From: Caulobacter vibrioides
GTDB taxonomy: Bacteria > Pseudomonadota > Alphaproteobacteria > Caulobacterales > Caulobacteraceae
Length of the DNA: 64,000 nucleotides
Reading direction: 5' to 3'
Assembly (NCBI RefSeq): GCF_002858865.1
Contig: NZ_PJRR01000012.1
Coordinates: forward strand, 271,422 to 335,421
The first letter of the stretch is position 1. Each line of letters begins with the position of its first letter. Below the pieces are notes generated by a model that worked only from the letters and a program-made list of their open reading frames with translations, ran no database searches and had not been told where the DNA came from. Positions 1 through 9,338 of this stretch are shown one piece after another. Position numbers and translations under genes: made by a program.

Positions 1-1
1 C

Positions 2-304
2 TACTACGAGGACTTCGTGAAGCCCTCGAAGGTGTTCCGCGCCCCGACCGATCAGGAGCGCGCGGCCATGCTGGACCTGCTGGCCAAGCTGAAGGCCATG
101 CCGGCCGGGACCCAGGACGCCGAGCTGATCCAGAACGAGGTGTTCGAAGTCGGCAAGACCCACGGCTTCGACCCGCTGCGCGCCTGGTTCCAGGCCCTGT
201 ACGAAGTGCTGCTGGGCCAGAGCCAAGGCCCGCGCTTCGGCTCGTTCGCCGCGATCTTCGGGATCGACCGGACGGTGGCGCTGATCGAGGAAAAGCTGGG
301 CTGA
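2..304 (+). CDS. lysK: Lysyl-tRNA synthetase, class I (C-terminal part)
   Basis: This is the last 100 codons of a gene that begins before the window; the reading frame is open from base 2. The residues match the C-terminal helical region of class I (archaeal-type) lysyl-tRNA synthetases, including AWFQALYEVLLGQSQGPRFG and the ending IFGIDRTVALIEEKL. That region helps recognise the tRNA anticodon. Class I LysRS is the usual form in alphaproteobacteria, in place of the class II LysS. The catalytic HIGH and KMSKS motifs lie outside the window, so the assignment rests on the tail alone. Confidence 0.88.
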   Translation, partial: YYEDFVKPSKVFRAPTDQERAAMLDLLAKLKAMPAGTQDAELIQNEVFEVGKTHGFDPLRAWFQALYEVLLGQSQGPRFGSFAAIFGIDRTVALIEEKLG

Positions 305-308
305 TCAT

Positions 309-372
309 GGCCCCCCTCCTTGTGGGAGAGGGGGGCCCTGGCGTCGACACCTTCTCCCGCAAGGGGAGAAGG
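309..372. repeat. Hairpin pair, 'cttctcccgcaaggggagaag' repeat (partial)
   Basis: Two hairpins lie just after the lysK stop codon. The first has a perfect 10-bp stem of GGCCCCCCTC (309-318) and its complement (328-337). The second is ccttctccc/ggggagaagg (350-372). The second hairpin is the same unit seen in the repeats at 22133-22290 and 27218-27338, so this is a partial copy of a dispersed element. It may also end lysK transcription, but no clear T-tract follows. Confidence 0.6.
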
Positions 373-551
373 ACTCACGTGACGCGAACACCCAAAGCCC
401 CCGCGTGCCCGCGCTGGATGAATCCGCGCGACCTGCGACACCGTGTCCGCGAGGATGAACCCCGCCTGAAGCCGGGATTAAGGGTATGCCCACGTTTCGG
501 AGTCTAGGCTGGAACCATCAGAACCAAGATTAGTCCTCAAGGTTTAGTCCC
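373..551. other. Intergenic region, no gene seen
   Basis: There is no convincing coding sequence between the repeat and the small ORF at 552. The stretch 478-512 is less GC-rich and includes a GAGTC, a GANTC methylation site of the CcrM type. A promoter for the following small gene is possible, but I cannot define -35 and -10 boxes with confidence. Confidence 0.4.
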
Positions 552-761
552 ATGGCTTCCTTCACCCTGCGCCCGTCCGACCGCGAAGAATTCGACTCCC
601 TGCTCGGCGGCATCGTGCAACAGTTCCCCGACGCCCAGGTCGAGGCTGCGCACAACGACACCTGGAACTCCTATCGCGTGGACGTGTCGTGCGCCGATCC
701 GGCCGCCGGCCCGCTGATCGCCTGGCTGCTGGACAGCCACGCCAGCTGCCCGCGGACCTGA
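552..761 (+). CDS. Small hypothetical protein (69 aa)
   Basis: A short acidic soluble protein beginning MASFTLRPSDREEFDSLL, with no signal peptide or membrane segment. It has two cysteines, at about residues 49 and 66. I do not recognise the family. Codon use (G/C at third positions) and the ATG start are consistent with a real gene, and the ORF fills the gap before the convergent regulator at 796-1437. The Shine-Dalgarno is weak. An antisense ORF over the same bases is less plausible. Function unknown. Confidence 0.55.
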   Translation: MASFTLRPSDREEFDSLLGGIVQQFPDAQVEAAHNDTWNSYRVDVSCADPAAGPLIAWLLDSHASCPRT

Positions 762-795
762 TCTCTCTCTGACCTGAGCGATCTGTCGGGTCGGC

Positions 796-1437
796 CTACT
801 GGCTGACCCAGACGATCCGCGCGATCCAGGCGACCTCGTCGCGTGACAGCAGGCGCTCGCCGCTCACGCGGTCCAGGGCCAAGAGCTCGATGCTCCGCGC
901 GGTGACCCGGCCCAGCTCCCGCACCAGAACCTCCCCGCCGTGGGTGCGCGTCACCACGCGGTCACCCTTGCGCGGCTCCAGCGTGGGCGAGACCAGCAGC
1001 CGGTCGCCGTCACGATAAACGGGCGCGAGGTCATCGCCCGTCACCTCCAGGGCGAAAAGGCCCTCGCCCAGATCCGGGGCCGGCGCCTCGTCCCAGCCCG
1101 CGCCGACAGGCATGCCCGCCTCATCGAAGAAGCCGTCCTTGCCCGCCTGGGCCAGGTCGATCAGCGGCGCGCCGCGCCGGCCGGGCGTGCGGACCGGCGA
1201 TCGCTCGGTCAGGGCGGCGAACTCCGAGAAGTTGACTCCCGTCGCCTCCAGCAGCTTGGACAGGCTCTCGGTCGAGGGCCAGCGCGCGTGGCCGGTCTCG
1301 GCCGAACCGCGCTTGGAGCGGTTGAAGCTGGTGGGGTCCAGGCCCGCCATCCTGGCCATGGCCGAGGGCGTCATGTCGAAACGCTCGGCCAGGGCGTCGA
1401 TCGCGCGCCAGATTTCGCCGTGAGACAGGGTCGCCAT
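796..1437 (-). CDS. HTH regulator with S24 (LexA/CI-like) C-terminal domain
   Basis: A 213-residue repressor-like protein. Residues 5-75 form an XRE/CI-type helix-turn-helix (MTPSAMARMAGLDPTSFNRS). Residues 90-210 form an S24 fold (LFALEVTGDDLAPVYRDGD, then GEVLVRELGR). An Ala-Gly pair at 98-99 sits where LexA/CI proteins are cleaved. The position normally held by the catalytic Ser is Asp136, and the catalytic Lys position is Arg173, so self-cleavage is doubtful. It is divergent from the MerR gene at 1631 and the two share a roughly 190-bp control region. Preceded on its strand by a good GGAGGAG ribosome-binding site. Likely a DNA-binding regulator; target unknown. Confidence 0.8.
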   Translation of the reverse strand: MATLSHGEIWRAIDALAERFDMTPSAMARMAGLDPTSFNRSKRGSAETGHARWPSTESLSKLLEATGVNFSEFAALTERSPVRTPGRRGAPLIDLAQAGKDGFFDEAGMPVGAGWDEAPAPDLGEGLFALEVTGDDLAPVYRDGDRLLVSPTLEPRKGDRVVTRTHGGEVLVRELGRVTARSIELLALDRVSGERLLSRDEVAWIARIVWVSQ

Positions 1438-1517
1438 CGGCTCCTCCTCCAGTCGGCCTTCGCCGGGAAGGGTACGCCAGCGGGGCTAGGAAAGTAAACC
1501 TATCGCCCGCCTTACAG

Positions 1518-1540
1518 TTGACGTTTACGTAAGCGTTGAC
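1518..1540. promoter_or_regulatory. LiuR-like palindromic operator
   Basis: The core ACGTTTACGTAAGCGT at 1521-1536 is a 16-bp palindrome broken at a single pair. It resembles the TTTACGTxxACGTAAA-type site reported for LiuR, a MerR-family regulator of branched-chain amino-acid and acyl-CoA catabolism. It lies 94 bp before the MerR gene in this window, so autoregulation is the natural reading. The match to LiuR is from memory of the motif. Confidence 0.55.
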
Positions 1541-1630
1541 GACGTCACGAGATCGGGTTTAGGGTGATCAGCGATAACAAAGCGGCCGGGCCGCAGTAGC
1601 CGGGCCCTCTTCCTTGGGAGGTTTCCATCC

Positions 1631-2110
1631 ATGGCCGACCTGCGACGCCCCGAGCGGACCTTCACGATCCGCCAGCTGTGCAATGAATTCAAAGCCACGC
1701 CCCGCGCCCTGCGCTTCTACGAGGACAAGGGGCTTCTGAACCCCGCCCGTGAAGGCCTCAACCGCGTCTATTCCCACAAGGACCGCGTCCGTCTGCAGCT
1801 GATCCTGCGCGGCAAGCGCGTGGGCCTGTCGCTGACCGAGATCCGCGAGCTCCTCGACCTCTATGACGAGAACGACGAGGGCGCTGCGCAGATGGCCCGC
1901 TCGCTGAAGAAGTTCCGCGAACGCGCCACCGCGCTGGAGCAACAGCGCGACGACATCGACAACGCCCTGATCGAGCTGCGCGAGGCCTGCAACCGCCTCG
2001 AACGGCGGCTCACCGAGATCCGCCCCGACCTGCTGCCCCGCGCGGCCGACTACGAGCAGGTGCTGCGCGCCCGCCTCGACGGCCACGCCGAAGCGATGCT
2101 GGGCAAGTAG
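1631..2110 (+). CDS. MerR-family transcriptional regulator of beta-oxidation genes
   Basis: This 159-residue protein has an N-terminal MerR winged helix (FTIRQLCNEF, then ALRFYEDKGLL at residues 28-38) and a long dimerisation coiled coil at about 85-135. There is no cysteine-rich metal site, so it is not a metal sensor. It lies directly upstream of two acyl-CoA dehydrogenase genes and has a LiuR-like palindrome in its promoter. It is probably an acyl-CoA-responsive LiuR-type repressor or activator of the genes that follow. The start ATG at 1631 follows a TTGGGAGG ribosome-binding site. Confidence 0.85.
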   Translation: MADLRRPERTFTIRQLCNEFKATPRALRFYEDKGLLNPAREGLNRVYSHKDRVRLQLILRGKRVGLSLTEIRELLDLYDENDEGAAQMARSLKKFRERATALEQQRDDIDNALIELREACNRLERRLTEIRPDLLPRAADYEQVLRARLDGHAEAMLGK

Positions 2111-2212
2111 GGCCGTTTCGCGCCGCCGACGCCGCCGCCAAGGCGCGCGCGGCGGCCGCCCGTCTTTCTTCCTCCCGATCACTCCTCTTAAGTTCCCTGG
2201 CAGGACCGTTCC

Positions 2213-4006
2213 ATGACCTATCAGCCGCCCGTTCGCGATCACGCCTTCATCCTGCGCGACGTGCTCAATATCGATCAACACGGCGATCTGCCGGGCTTCT
2301 CCGACGCGCCGTTCGACGTGGTCGAGCAGATCCTCGAGGCCGCCGCCCAGTTCACGGGCGAGGTGCTGGCGCCGCTGAACACGGTCGGCGACAAGACGGG
2401 CTGCAAGCTGGATCCGGTCACCAACACCGTCACCACGCCGCCGGGCTTCAAGGACGCCTACAAGCAGATGTGCGAGGGCGGCTGGACCGCGATCGGCTCT
2501 GACCCCGCCTATGGCGGCCAGGGCCTGCCGCACGTCGTGAACCTGGCGTTCAGCGAGATGTCGAGCTCGGCCAACATGGCCTTCTCGATGTATCCGGGCC
2601 TGGCCCACGGCGCCTATTCGGCCATCCATGTCGGCGGTTCGGACGAGCAGAAGCAGACTTTCCTGCCCAAGATGGTGTCCGGCGAATGGACCGGCACCAT
2701 GAACCTGACCGAGCCGCACTGCGGCACGGACCTGGGCCTCCTGCGCACCAAGGCGGTTCCGCAGGCCGACGGCAGCTACAAGATCACCGGCCAGAAGATC
2801 TGGATCTCGGCCGGCGAGCACGACATGGCCGACAACATCGTCCACCTCGTCCTGGCCCGCATCGAAGGCGCGCCGGCCGGCGTGAAGGGCATCAGCCTGT
2901 TCATCGTGCCGAAGTTCATCCCCAACGCCGACGGCTCGGTGGGTCCGCGCAACGCGGGCGCCAAGTGCGTGGGCCTCGAAGAGAAGATGGGCATCCACGG
3001 CAACGCCACCTGCGTGATGCAGTATGACGAGGCTGTCGGCTACCTGATCGGCGAGGAGAACTCGGGCCTCAAGATCATGTTCGTCATGATGAACGAGGCG
3101 CGCCTGGGCGTGGGCATGCAGGGCGTGGCCCAGGGCGAAGCGGCCTATCAGGCCGCCGTCGCCTTCGCCAAGGACCGCCTGCAGGGCCGCTCGCTGACCG
3201 GCCCGAAGAACGCCGAAGGCCCGGCCGACCCGATCATCGTCCACCCGGACGTGCGTCGCATGCTGCTGGAGAGCAAGGCCCTGATCGAGGGTGGCCGCGC
3301 CTTCCTGTTCTGGACCGCCCTGCACGGCGACCTCTCGCACGTTCACCCCGACCCGGCGGTGCGCGAGAAGTCCTCTGACTATATGGGCCTGATGACGCCG
3401 GTGCTGAAAGGCTACCTGACCGACAAGGGCTTCCAGGTCTGCTCCAACGCGGTGCAGGTGCATGGCGGCAGCGGCTTCACCGAGCACTTCCCGGTCAGCC
3501 AGTTCATGCGCGACTGCCGCATCGCCCTGATCTACGAGGGCACCAACGGCGTGCAGGCCCTGGACTTGGTGGGTCGCAAGCTGGCGGCCAAGGGCGGCCG
3601 TGCGGTGATGACCTTCTTCCAGGAAATCGACCAGTTCATCGGCGAGAACGACTCTGACGAATCCCTTAAGCCGTTCATCGAAGCCCTGGGCGGCGTGAAG
3701 GCCCAGCTGCAGGACGGCACGATGTGGCTGATGCAGAACGGCCTGCAGAACCCCGACAACGCCGGGGCGGCCTCGACCGACTACATGCACCTCTTCGGCC
3801 TGGCGGGCCTGGCCTACATGTGGGCGCTGATGGCCAAGGCCGCCAACGCCAAGATCGCGGCCGGTTCGTCCGACCCATTCTTCACGACCAAGCTGACGAC
3901 CGGTCGCTATTTCATCGAACGCATCTTGCCTGACGCTGCGTCGCATCTGGCCAAGCTGAAGACCGGTTCAGCGACCCTGATGGCGCTGCCTGCGGAGGCT
4001 TTCTGA
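2213..4006 (+). CDS. Acyl-CoA dehydrogenase, long (597-aa) form
   Basis: A FAD enzyme that makes the trans-2-enoyl-CoA in the first step of beta-oxidation. It has an N-terminal extension, a middle FAD domain (MNLTEPHCGTDLGLL, then KIWISAGEHD), the C-terminal helical domain (VQVHGGSGFTEHFPVSQFMR), and an extra C-terminal helical region (about residues 470-597) typical of this roughly 600-residue subgroup. The catalytic Glu is in RIALIYEGTNGVQ. Only two bases separate it from the next dehydrogenase gene, so the two are co-transcribed. The electron acceptor would be ETF, which is not encoded here. Chain-length preference cannot be read from the sequence. Confidence 0.93.
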   Translation: MTYQPPVRDHAFILRDVLNIDQHGDLPGFSDAPFDVVEQILEAAAQFTGEVLAPLNTVGDKTGCKLDPVTNTVTTPPGFKDAYKQMCEGGWTAIGSDPAYGGQGLPHVVNLAFSEMSSSANMAFSMYPGLAHGAYSAIHVGGSDEQKQTFLPKMVSGEWTGTMNLTEPHCGTDLGLLRTKAVPQADGSYKITGQKIWISAGEHDMADNIVHLVLARIEGAPAGVKGISLFIVPKFIPNADGSVGPRNAGAKCVGLEEKMGIHGNATCVMQYDEAVGYLIGEENSGLKIMFVMMNEARLGVGMQGVAQGEAAYQAAVAFAKDRLQGRSLTGPKNAEGPADPIIVHPDVRRMLLESKALIEGGRAFLFWTALHGDLSHVHPDPAVREKSSDYMGLMTPVLKGYLTDKGFQVCSNAVQVHGGSGFTEHFPVSQFMRDCRIALIYEGTNGVQALDLVGRKLAAKGGRAVMTFFQEIDQFIGENDSDESLKPFIEALGGVKAQLQDGTMWLMQNGLQNPDNAGAASTDYMHLFGLAGLAYMWALMAKAANAKIAAGSSDPFFTTKLTTGRYFIERILPDAASHLAKLKTGSATLMALPAEAF

Positions 4007-4008
4007 TC

Positions 4009-5184
4009 ATGAGCGTGCTCAACGTTGAAAAGCCGGCCTTCATGGCCGAGGAAGACATCGCGATCTTCGAGGACGCGGTCGGCAAATTCTTCGACGAGCA
4101 CGCTTCTGAAGCGACCGTGGCGACGTGGCGCAAGAACCACTGCGTCGACCGCGACATGTGGACCAAGGCGGGGGAGGCGGGCTTGCTCGGCCTCTCCACG
4201 CCCGAGCAGTACGGCGGCGCCGGCGGCGACTACCGGCACGAGGTCGTGCTGATGGAGCAGTTGGGCAAGAAGGGCGTCGATGGTTTCGGCGCCAGCCTGC
4301 ATAACGCCATCGTCATGCCGTACATCGTCCACTACGGCACCGAGGAGCAGAAGCAGCGCTGGCTGCCGCGCATGGCCACCGGCGAGCTGGTCAGCGCCAT
4401 CGCCATGACCGAGCCGGGCGCCGGCTCTGACCTGCAAGGCATCAAGACCACCGCCAAGAAGGCCGGCAATCAGTACGTCATCAACGGCTCCAAGACCTTC
4501 ATCACCAACGGCCAGACCGCCAACCTGATCTGCGTGGTCGCCAAGACCGATCCCGCCGGCGGCGCGCGCGGAACGTCCTTGATCTTCGTCGAGACCGACG
4601 GCCCAGATGGCCTTCTTGAAGGCTTCGAGCGCGGCCGCAACCTCGACAAGCTGGGCCAGGAGGCCCAGGACACCTCGGAACTGTTCTTCAACGACGTGAA
4701 GGTTCCGACCGAGAACCTGCTCGGAACCGACGAGGGGCAGGGCTTCTTCCAGCTGATGGGCCAGCTGCCGCAGGAGCGCCTGAACATCGCCGTCCAGGGC
4801 ATGGCCACGATCGAGCGGGCGCTGGAGCTGACCATCGCCTACGTCAAGGACCGCAAGGCCTTCGGCAAGGCGATCATCGACTTCCAGAACACCCAGTTCG
4901 TGCTGGCGGAATGCAAGACCGAGGCGACCGTCGCCAAGGTGTTCGTCAACCACTGCATCGGCCAGCATCTTGAGGGCAAGCTCGACGCGGCCACCGCCTC
5001 GATGGCCAAGTACTGGGTCAGCGACCTGGAGAACAAGATCGTCGATCGCTGCTTGCAGCTCTTCGGCGGCTACGGCTTCATGAACGAGTACCCGATCGCG
5101 CGCATGTACAAGGACAGCCGCATCCAGCGCATCTACGGCGGCACCAACGAGATCATGAAACTCCTGATCGCGAGGACGCTATGA
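4009..5184 (+). CDS. Acyl-CoA dehydrogenase (391 aa, long-chain/isovaleryl type)
   Basis: A second FAD acyl-CoA dehydrogenase of standard length. Signatures are AIAMTEPGAGSDLQGIKTTA, FITNGQ and the C-terminal GGYGFMNEYPIARMYKDSRI. The segment that carries the catalytic Glu in short- and medium-chain enzymes reads IYGGTNEIM, with Gly. Instead Glu256 in LPQERLNIA aligns with the helix-G base used by isovaleryl-CoA and long-chain enzymes. It therefore belongs to that subgroup and differs from its upstream neighbour. Its stop codon overlaps the start of the small gene at 5181 by four bases. Confidence 0.92.
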   Translation: MSVLNVEKPAFMAEEDIAIFEDAVGKFFDEHASEATVATWRKNHCVDRDMWTKAGEAGLLGLSTPEQYGGAGGDYRHEVVLMEQLGKKGVDGFGASLHNAIVMPYIVHYGTEEQKQRWLPRMATGELVSAIAMTEPGAGSDLQGIKTTAKKAGNQYVINGSKTFITNGQTANLICVVAKTDPAGGARGTSLIFVETDGPDGLLEGFERGRNLDKLGQEAQDTSELFFNDVKVPTENLLGTDEGQGFFQLMGQLPQERLNIAVQGMATIERALELTIAYVKDRKAFGKAIIDFQNTQFVLAECKTEATVAKVFVNHCIGQHLEGKLDAATASMAKYWVSDLENKIVDRCLQLFGGYGFMNEYPIARMYKDSRIQRIYGGTNEIMKLLIARTL

Positions 5185-5564
5185 TCGTAACGCTGCTGGT
5201 CGGCCTGCTGGCCGGCTCGGCCGCGGCTGAGCCCGCGGCTAAGGACGCCCGCTCGGCCGTGGTCTGTGTGCGCGCCGTCCAGGGCCCACGCCCTCTGAAC
5301 TTCTCCGGCGAGCTGGTGGGCAAGCGGCCGCAGCCCGGCGCGTTCAAGCTGCCGCTGCAGCCGGCGGGCAAGGACATCTGCAACACGCTGCTGCGCTCCA
5401 AGGTCGCCGAGTGGAAGCTCGAGGTCAGGACCCCGGGCTTCACCGCGTGCGAGCTGCCGCCGCCGGAGTTCGGCTCGCGCCTCTACTACCGCGCCAAGGT
5501 CACGGCGCGGGGCCTCAAGTGCGAACCGATCGGCAAGTACCCGATCGGCAACTGGAAACCATAA
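5181..5564 (+). CDS. Secreted or periplasmic hypothetical protein (127 aa)
   Basis: The N-terminus MIVTLLVGLLAGSAAAEPAA is a compact Sec signal peptide with an AAA/E-type cleavage site near residue 16. The mature part is about 110 residues with four cysteines that could form disulfides. I do not recognise the family. The ATGA overlap with the preceding dehydrogenase gene implies translational coupling inside a fatty-acid oxidation operon, which is odd for an exported protein. Function unknown. Confidence 0.7.
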   Translation: MIVTLLVGLLAGSAAAEPAAKDARSAVVCVRAVQGPRPLNFSGELVGKRPQPGAFKLPLQPAGKDICNTLLRSKVAEWKLEVRTPGFTACELPPPEFGSRLYYRAKVTARGLKCEPIGKYPIGNWKP

Positions 5565-5630
5565 CCACGCGACCCGCTTCTAGGGCCGCGCCACGAACAC
5601 GAACAACGCTTCGCAGGAAGGAGCCATCCC

Positions 5631-6836
<1,206 letters not shown>

Positions 6837-6860
6837 ACCTCTCGATCAGGAACTAGTCAC

Positions 6861-9062
6861 ATGGAAAACTTCAAGATCGAGGTCGACTCCGACGGCGTGG
6901 CCCTCGTCACCTTCGACGTGCCCGGCCGTTCGATGAACACCCTGACCGCGTCGGTCATCAAGGAAATCGGCGAGATCGTCGAGCGCATCAAGTCCGACGC
7001 CGAGATCAAGGGCGTCGTCATCACCTCGGGCAAGACCACCGGCTTCTGCGCCGGCGCGGACCTGGGCGAACTGGGCGGCGGCGGCGGCATGGCCGGCGGC
7101 GCGGCGGGCGGTGAAGCGGCGCTGAAGGCGGCCTTCGACGCCGGCTTCGCCCTCAACAAGGCCTTCCGTGGCCTGGAGACCTGCGGCAAGCCGGTCGCCG
7201 CCGCGATCAACGGCCTGGCCATGGGCGGCGGTCTCGAGATCGCGCTCGCCTGCCACTATCGCGTGGTCGCCGACCACCCGAAGATCCAGCTGGCCCTGCC
7301 CGAAGCCAAGGTCGGCCTCCTGCCCGGCGCCGGCGGCACCCAGCGCCTGCCGCGCCTGATGGGCGTGATGGCCGCTGCGCCGTACCTGCTGGAAGGCAAG
7401 TCGATGAAGCCGGCCGAGGCCCTGGCCAACAAGGTCGTGCACGAGGTCGTGCCGGTCGACCAGGTGGTCGAGGCCGCCAAGACCTGGGTCAAGACCAAGG
7501 GCGATCCGGTCGCGCCGTGGGACAAGAAAGACTTCAAGCTGCCCGGCGGCGGTCCCTACACCCCGACCGGCGGCCAGGTGTTCATCATGGGCAACGCCAT
7601 GCTGCGCAAGCAGACCTATGGCAACTATCCGGCCCAGCTGAACATCCTGAAGGCGGTCTATGAAGGCACGCAGGTGCCGTTCGACGCGGCCATCCGCATC
7701 GAGACCCGCTACTTCCTGAAGACGATGATGTCGCCGCAGGCCAAGGGCATGATCCGCACCCTGTTCCTGTCCCTGCAGGAACTGGGCAAGGGCTCGGGCC
7801 GTCCGGCCAATGTGCCGCCGTCGGAAGCCAAGAAGGTCGCCGTGCTGGGCGCGGGCATGATGGGCGCGGGCATCGCCTATGTCCAAGCCATGGCCGGCAT
7901 CGAGACCGTGCTGATCGACCAGAGCCAAGAGGCGGCCGAGAAGGGCAAGGGCTACGCCGAGAACCTGCTGAAGAAGGCGGTGTCGCGCGGCAAGATGACT
8001 CAGGACAAGGCCGACGCGGTCCTGGCCCTGATCACCCCGACCACCGACTACGCCCACGTCAAGGGTAGCGACCTGGTCATCGAGGCGGTGTTCGAGAGCC
8101 GCGAGATCAAGGCCGACGTCACCCAGAAGGCCGAGGCCCAGCTGGCCGAGGACGCCATCTTCGGCTCCAACACCTCGACCCTGCCGATCACCGGCCTGGC
8201 CAAGGCGTCTGTGCTTCCGAAGAACTTCATCGGCATCCACTTCTTCTCGCCGGTCGACAAGATGGGCCTGGTTGAGATCATCATGGGCGAGGAAACGTCG
8301 GACGAGGCCCTGGCCAAGTCGATCGACTACGTCCTGAAGATCAAGAAGACCCCGATCGTCGTCAACGATAGCCGCGGTTTCTACACCTCGCGCTGCTTCG
8401 GCACCTTCGTTCAGGAAGGCCTGGAAATGCTGGCCGACGGCATCGCCCCGGCCATCATCGACAATGTCGGCCGCGCCACGGGCATGCCGCGCGGTCCGCT
8501 GGAGATGAACGACGACGTCGCTCTGGACCTTGGCTACAAGGTCACCCAGCAGACCAAGAAGGACCTCGGCGACAAGTTCGAGGACCGTCCGTTCGCCCCG
8601 ATCATCGAAAAGATGGTGGTCGAGCTGCAGCGCTTTGGCCGCAAGAACGGCAAGGGCTTCTACGACTATCCGGAGAACGGTCCCAAGACCCTGTGGAAGG
8701 GCCTCTCGGAGCTGGCGCCGGTGACGATCGCCGAGGCCGACCAGGCGCTGATCCAGGAGATCCGCACCCGCCTCCTGTACCGCCAGGCCGTCGAGGCCGC
8801 GCGCTGCTTCGAGGAAGGCGTGATCACCGATCCGCGCGAAGCCGATGTCGGCGCGATCCTGGGCTGGGGCTTCGCGCCCTGGACCGGCGGTCCGATCAGC
8901 CTGATCGACGGCGTCGGCGCCAAGGCCTTCGTCGAGACCTGCGACGCCCTGGCCCAGAAGTACGGCAAGCGCTTCGCGCCGCCCGCGCTGCTGCGCGAGA
9001 TGGCCGAGAAGGGCGAAACCTTCTACGGCCGCTTCGGCGCCAAGGCCAAGGCGGCGGCGTAA
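6861..9062 (+). CDS. fadJ: Enoyl-CoA hydratase / 3-hydroxyacyl-CoA dehydrogenase fusion
   Basis: A FadB/FadJ-type alpha subunit of 733 residues that carries the two middle steps of beta-oxidation. Residues 1-190 are the crotonase domain ([45 protein letters not shown]). A linker is followed by the NAD-binding domain at about 325-500 ([41 protein letters not shown]). Two C-terminal dehydrogenase domains follow ([11 protein letters not shown] and [11 protein letters not shown]). It is the last gene of the cluster and a strong intrinsic terminator lies just downstream. The fadB/fadJ distinction is not firm. Confidence 0.92.
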   Translation: MENFKIEVDSDGVALVTFDVPGRSMNTLTASVIKEIGEIVERIKSDAEIKGVVITSGKTTGFCAGADLGELGGGGGMAGGAAGGEAALKAAFDAGFALNKAFRGLETCGKPVAAAINGLAMGGGLEIALACHYRVVADHPKIQLALPEAKVGLLPGAGGTQRLPRLMGVMAAAPYLLEGKSMKPAEALANKVVHEVVPVDQVVEAAKTWVKTKGDPVAPWDKKDFKLPGGGPYTPTGGQVFIMGNAMLRKQTYGNYPAQLNILKAVYEGTQVPFDAAIRIETRYFLKTMMSPQAKGMIRTLFLSLQELGKGSGRPANVPPSEAKKVAVLGAGMMGAGIAYVQAMAGIETVLIDQSQEAAEKGKGYAENLLKKAVSRGKMTQDKADAVLALITPTTDYAHVKGSDLVIEAVFESREIKADVTQKAEAQLAEDAIFGSNTSTLPITGLAKASVLPKNFIGIHFFSPVDKMGLVEIIMGEETSDEALAKSIDYVLKIKKTPIVVNDSRGFYTSRCFGTFVQEGLEMLADGIAPAIIDNVGRATGMPRGPLEMNDDVALDLGYKVTQQTKKDLGDKFEDRPFAPIIEKMVVELQRFGRKNGKGFYDYPENGPKTLWKGLSELAPVTIAEADQALIQEIRTRLLYRQAVEAARCFEEGVITDPREADVGAILGWGFAPWTGGPISLIDGVGAKAFVETCDALAQKYGKRFAPPALLREMAEKGETFYGRFGAKAKAAA

Positions 9063-9087
9063 GCCCAGCCTTAGCTCAGAACAACGG

Positions 9088-9117
9088 AAGGCCCGGTGGA
9101 AACACCGGGCCTTTTCG
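9088..9117 (+). terminator. Intrinsic terminator of the beta-oxidation operon
   Basis: A perfect 11-bp stem (aaggcccggtg and its complement) closes a four-base loop and runs into ccttttcg. It lies 25 bp after the fadJ-like stop codon and is a convincing rho-independent terminator. Confidence 0.85.
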
Positions 9118-9221
9118 TTGGGCGCTTAAGCGGAGCTGCGGCGCGACAGGATAAGGCGCGCAAACGCGATCACCGCCCCCGGGGGGAGGGGCGATCGGCT
9201 GACAATGTCAGATAAAGGAAG

Positions 9222-9297
9222 TGGTGCCGCCTAGGTGACTCGAACACCTGACCTACGCATTACGAATGCGCCGCTCTACCGGCTGAGCTAAGGCGGC
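9222..9297 (-). tRNA. tRNA-Thr (anticodon CGT)
   Basis: Read on the minus strand, the 76 bases fold as a complete cloverleaf. The acceptor stem is GCCGCCT/AGGCGGC, the D arm is GCTCAGCCGGTAGAGC, and the anticodon stem-loop is GCGCA-TTCGTAA-TGCGT with CGT at positions 34-36. The T arm is AGGTGTTCGAGTCACCT and the 3' CCA is encoded. CGT reads the threonine codon ACG, common in a genome this GC-rich. Confidence 0.96.
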
Positions 9298-9338
9298 CCA
9301 CGGGCTCCGAAGCGGGCGCTCCAGAGCGAAGGGAGCGC

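Noticed and set aside
2111..2212. Terminator after the MerR gene
   Set aside because: The segment is GC-rich with several possible pairings and a tctttctt run, but no single stable stem sits directly before the T-rich bases.
1568..3946. Very long (about 790-codon) open frame antisense to the MerR and acyl-CoA dehydrogenase genes
   Set aside because: It mirrors well-recognised coding genes. High third-position GC removes stop codons from one antisense frame; the translation is His/Val/Gly/Arg-rich without domain motifs.
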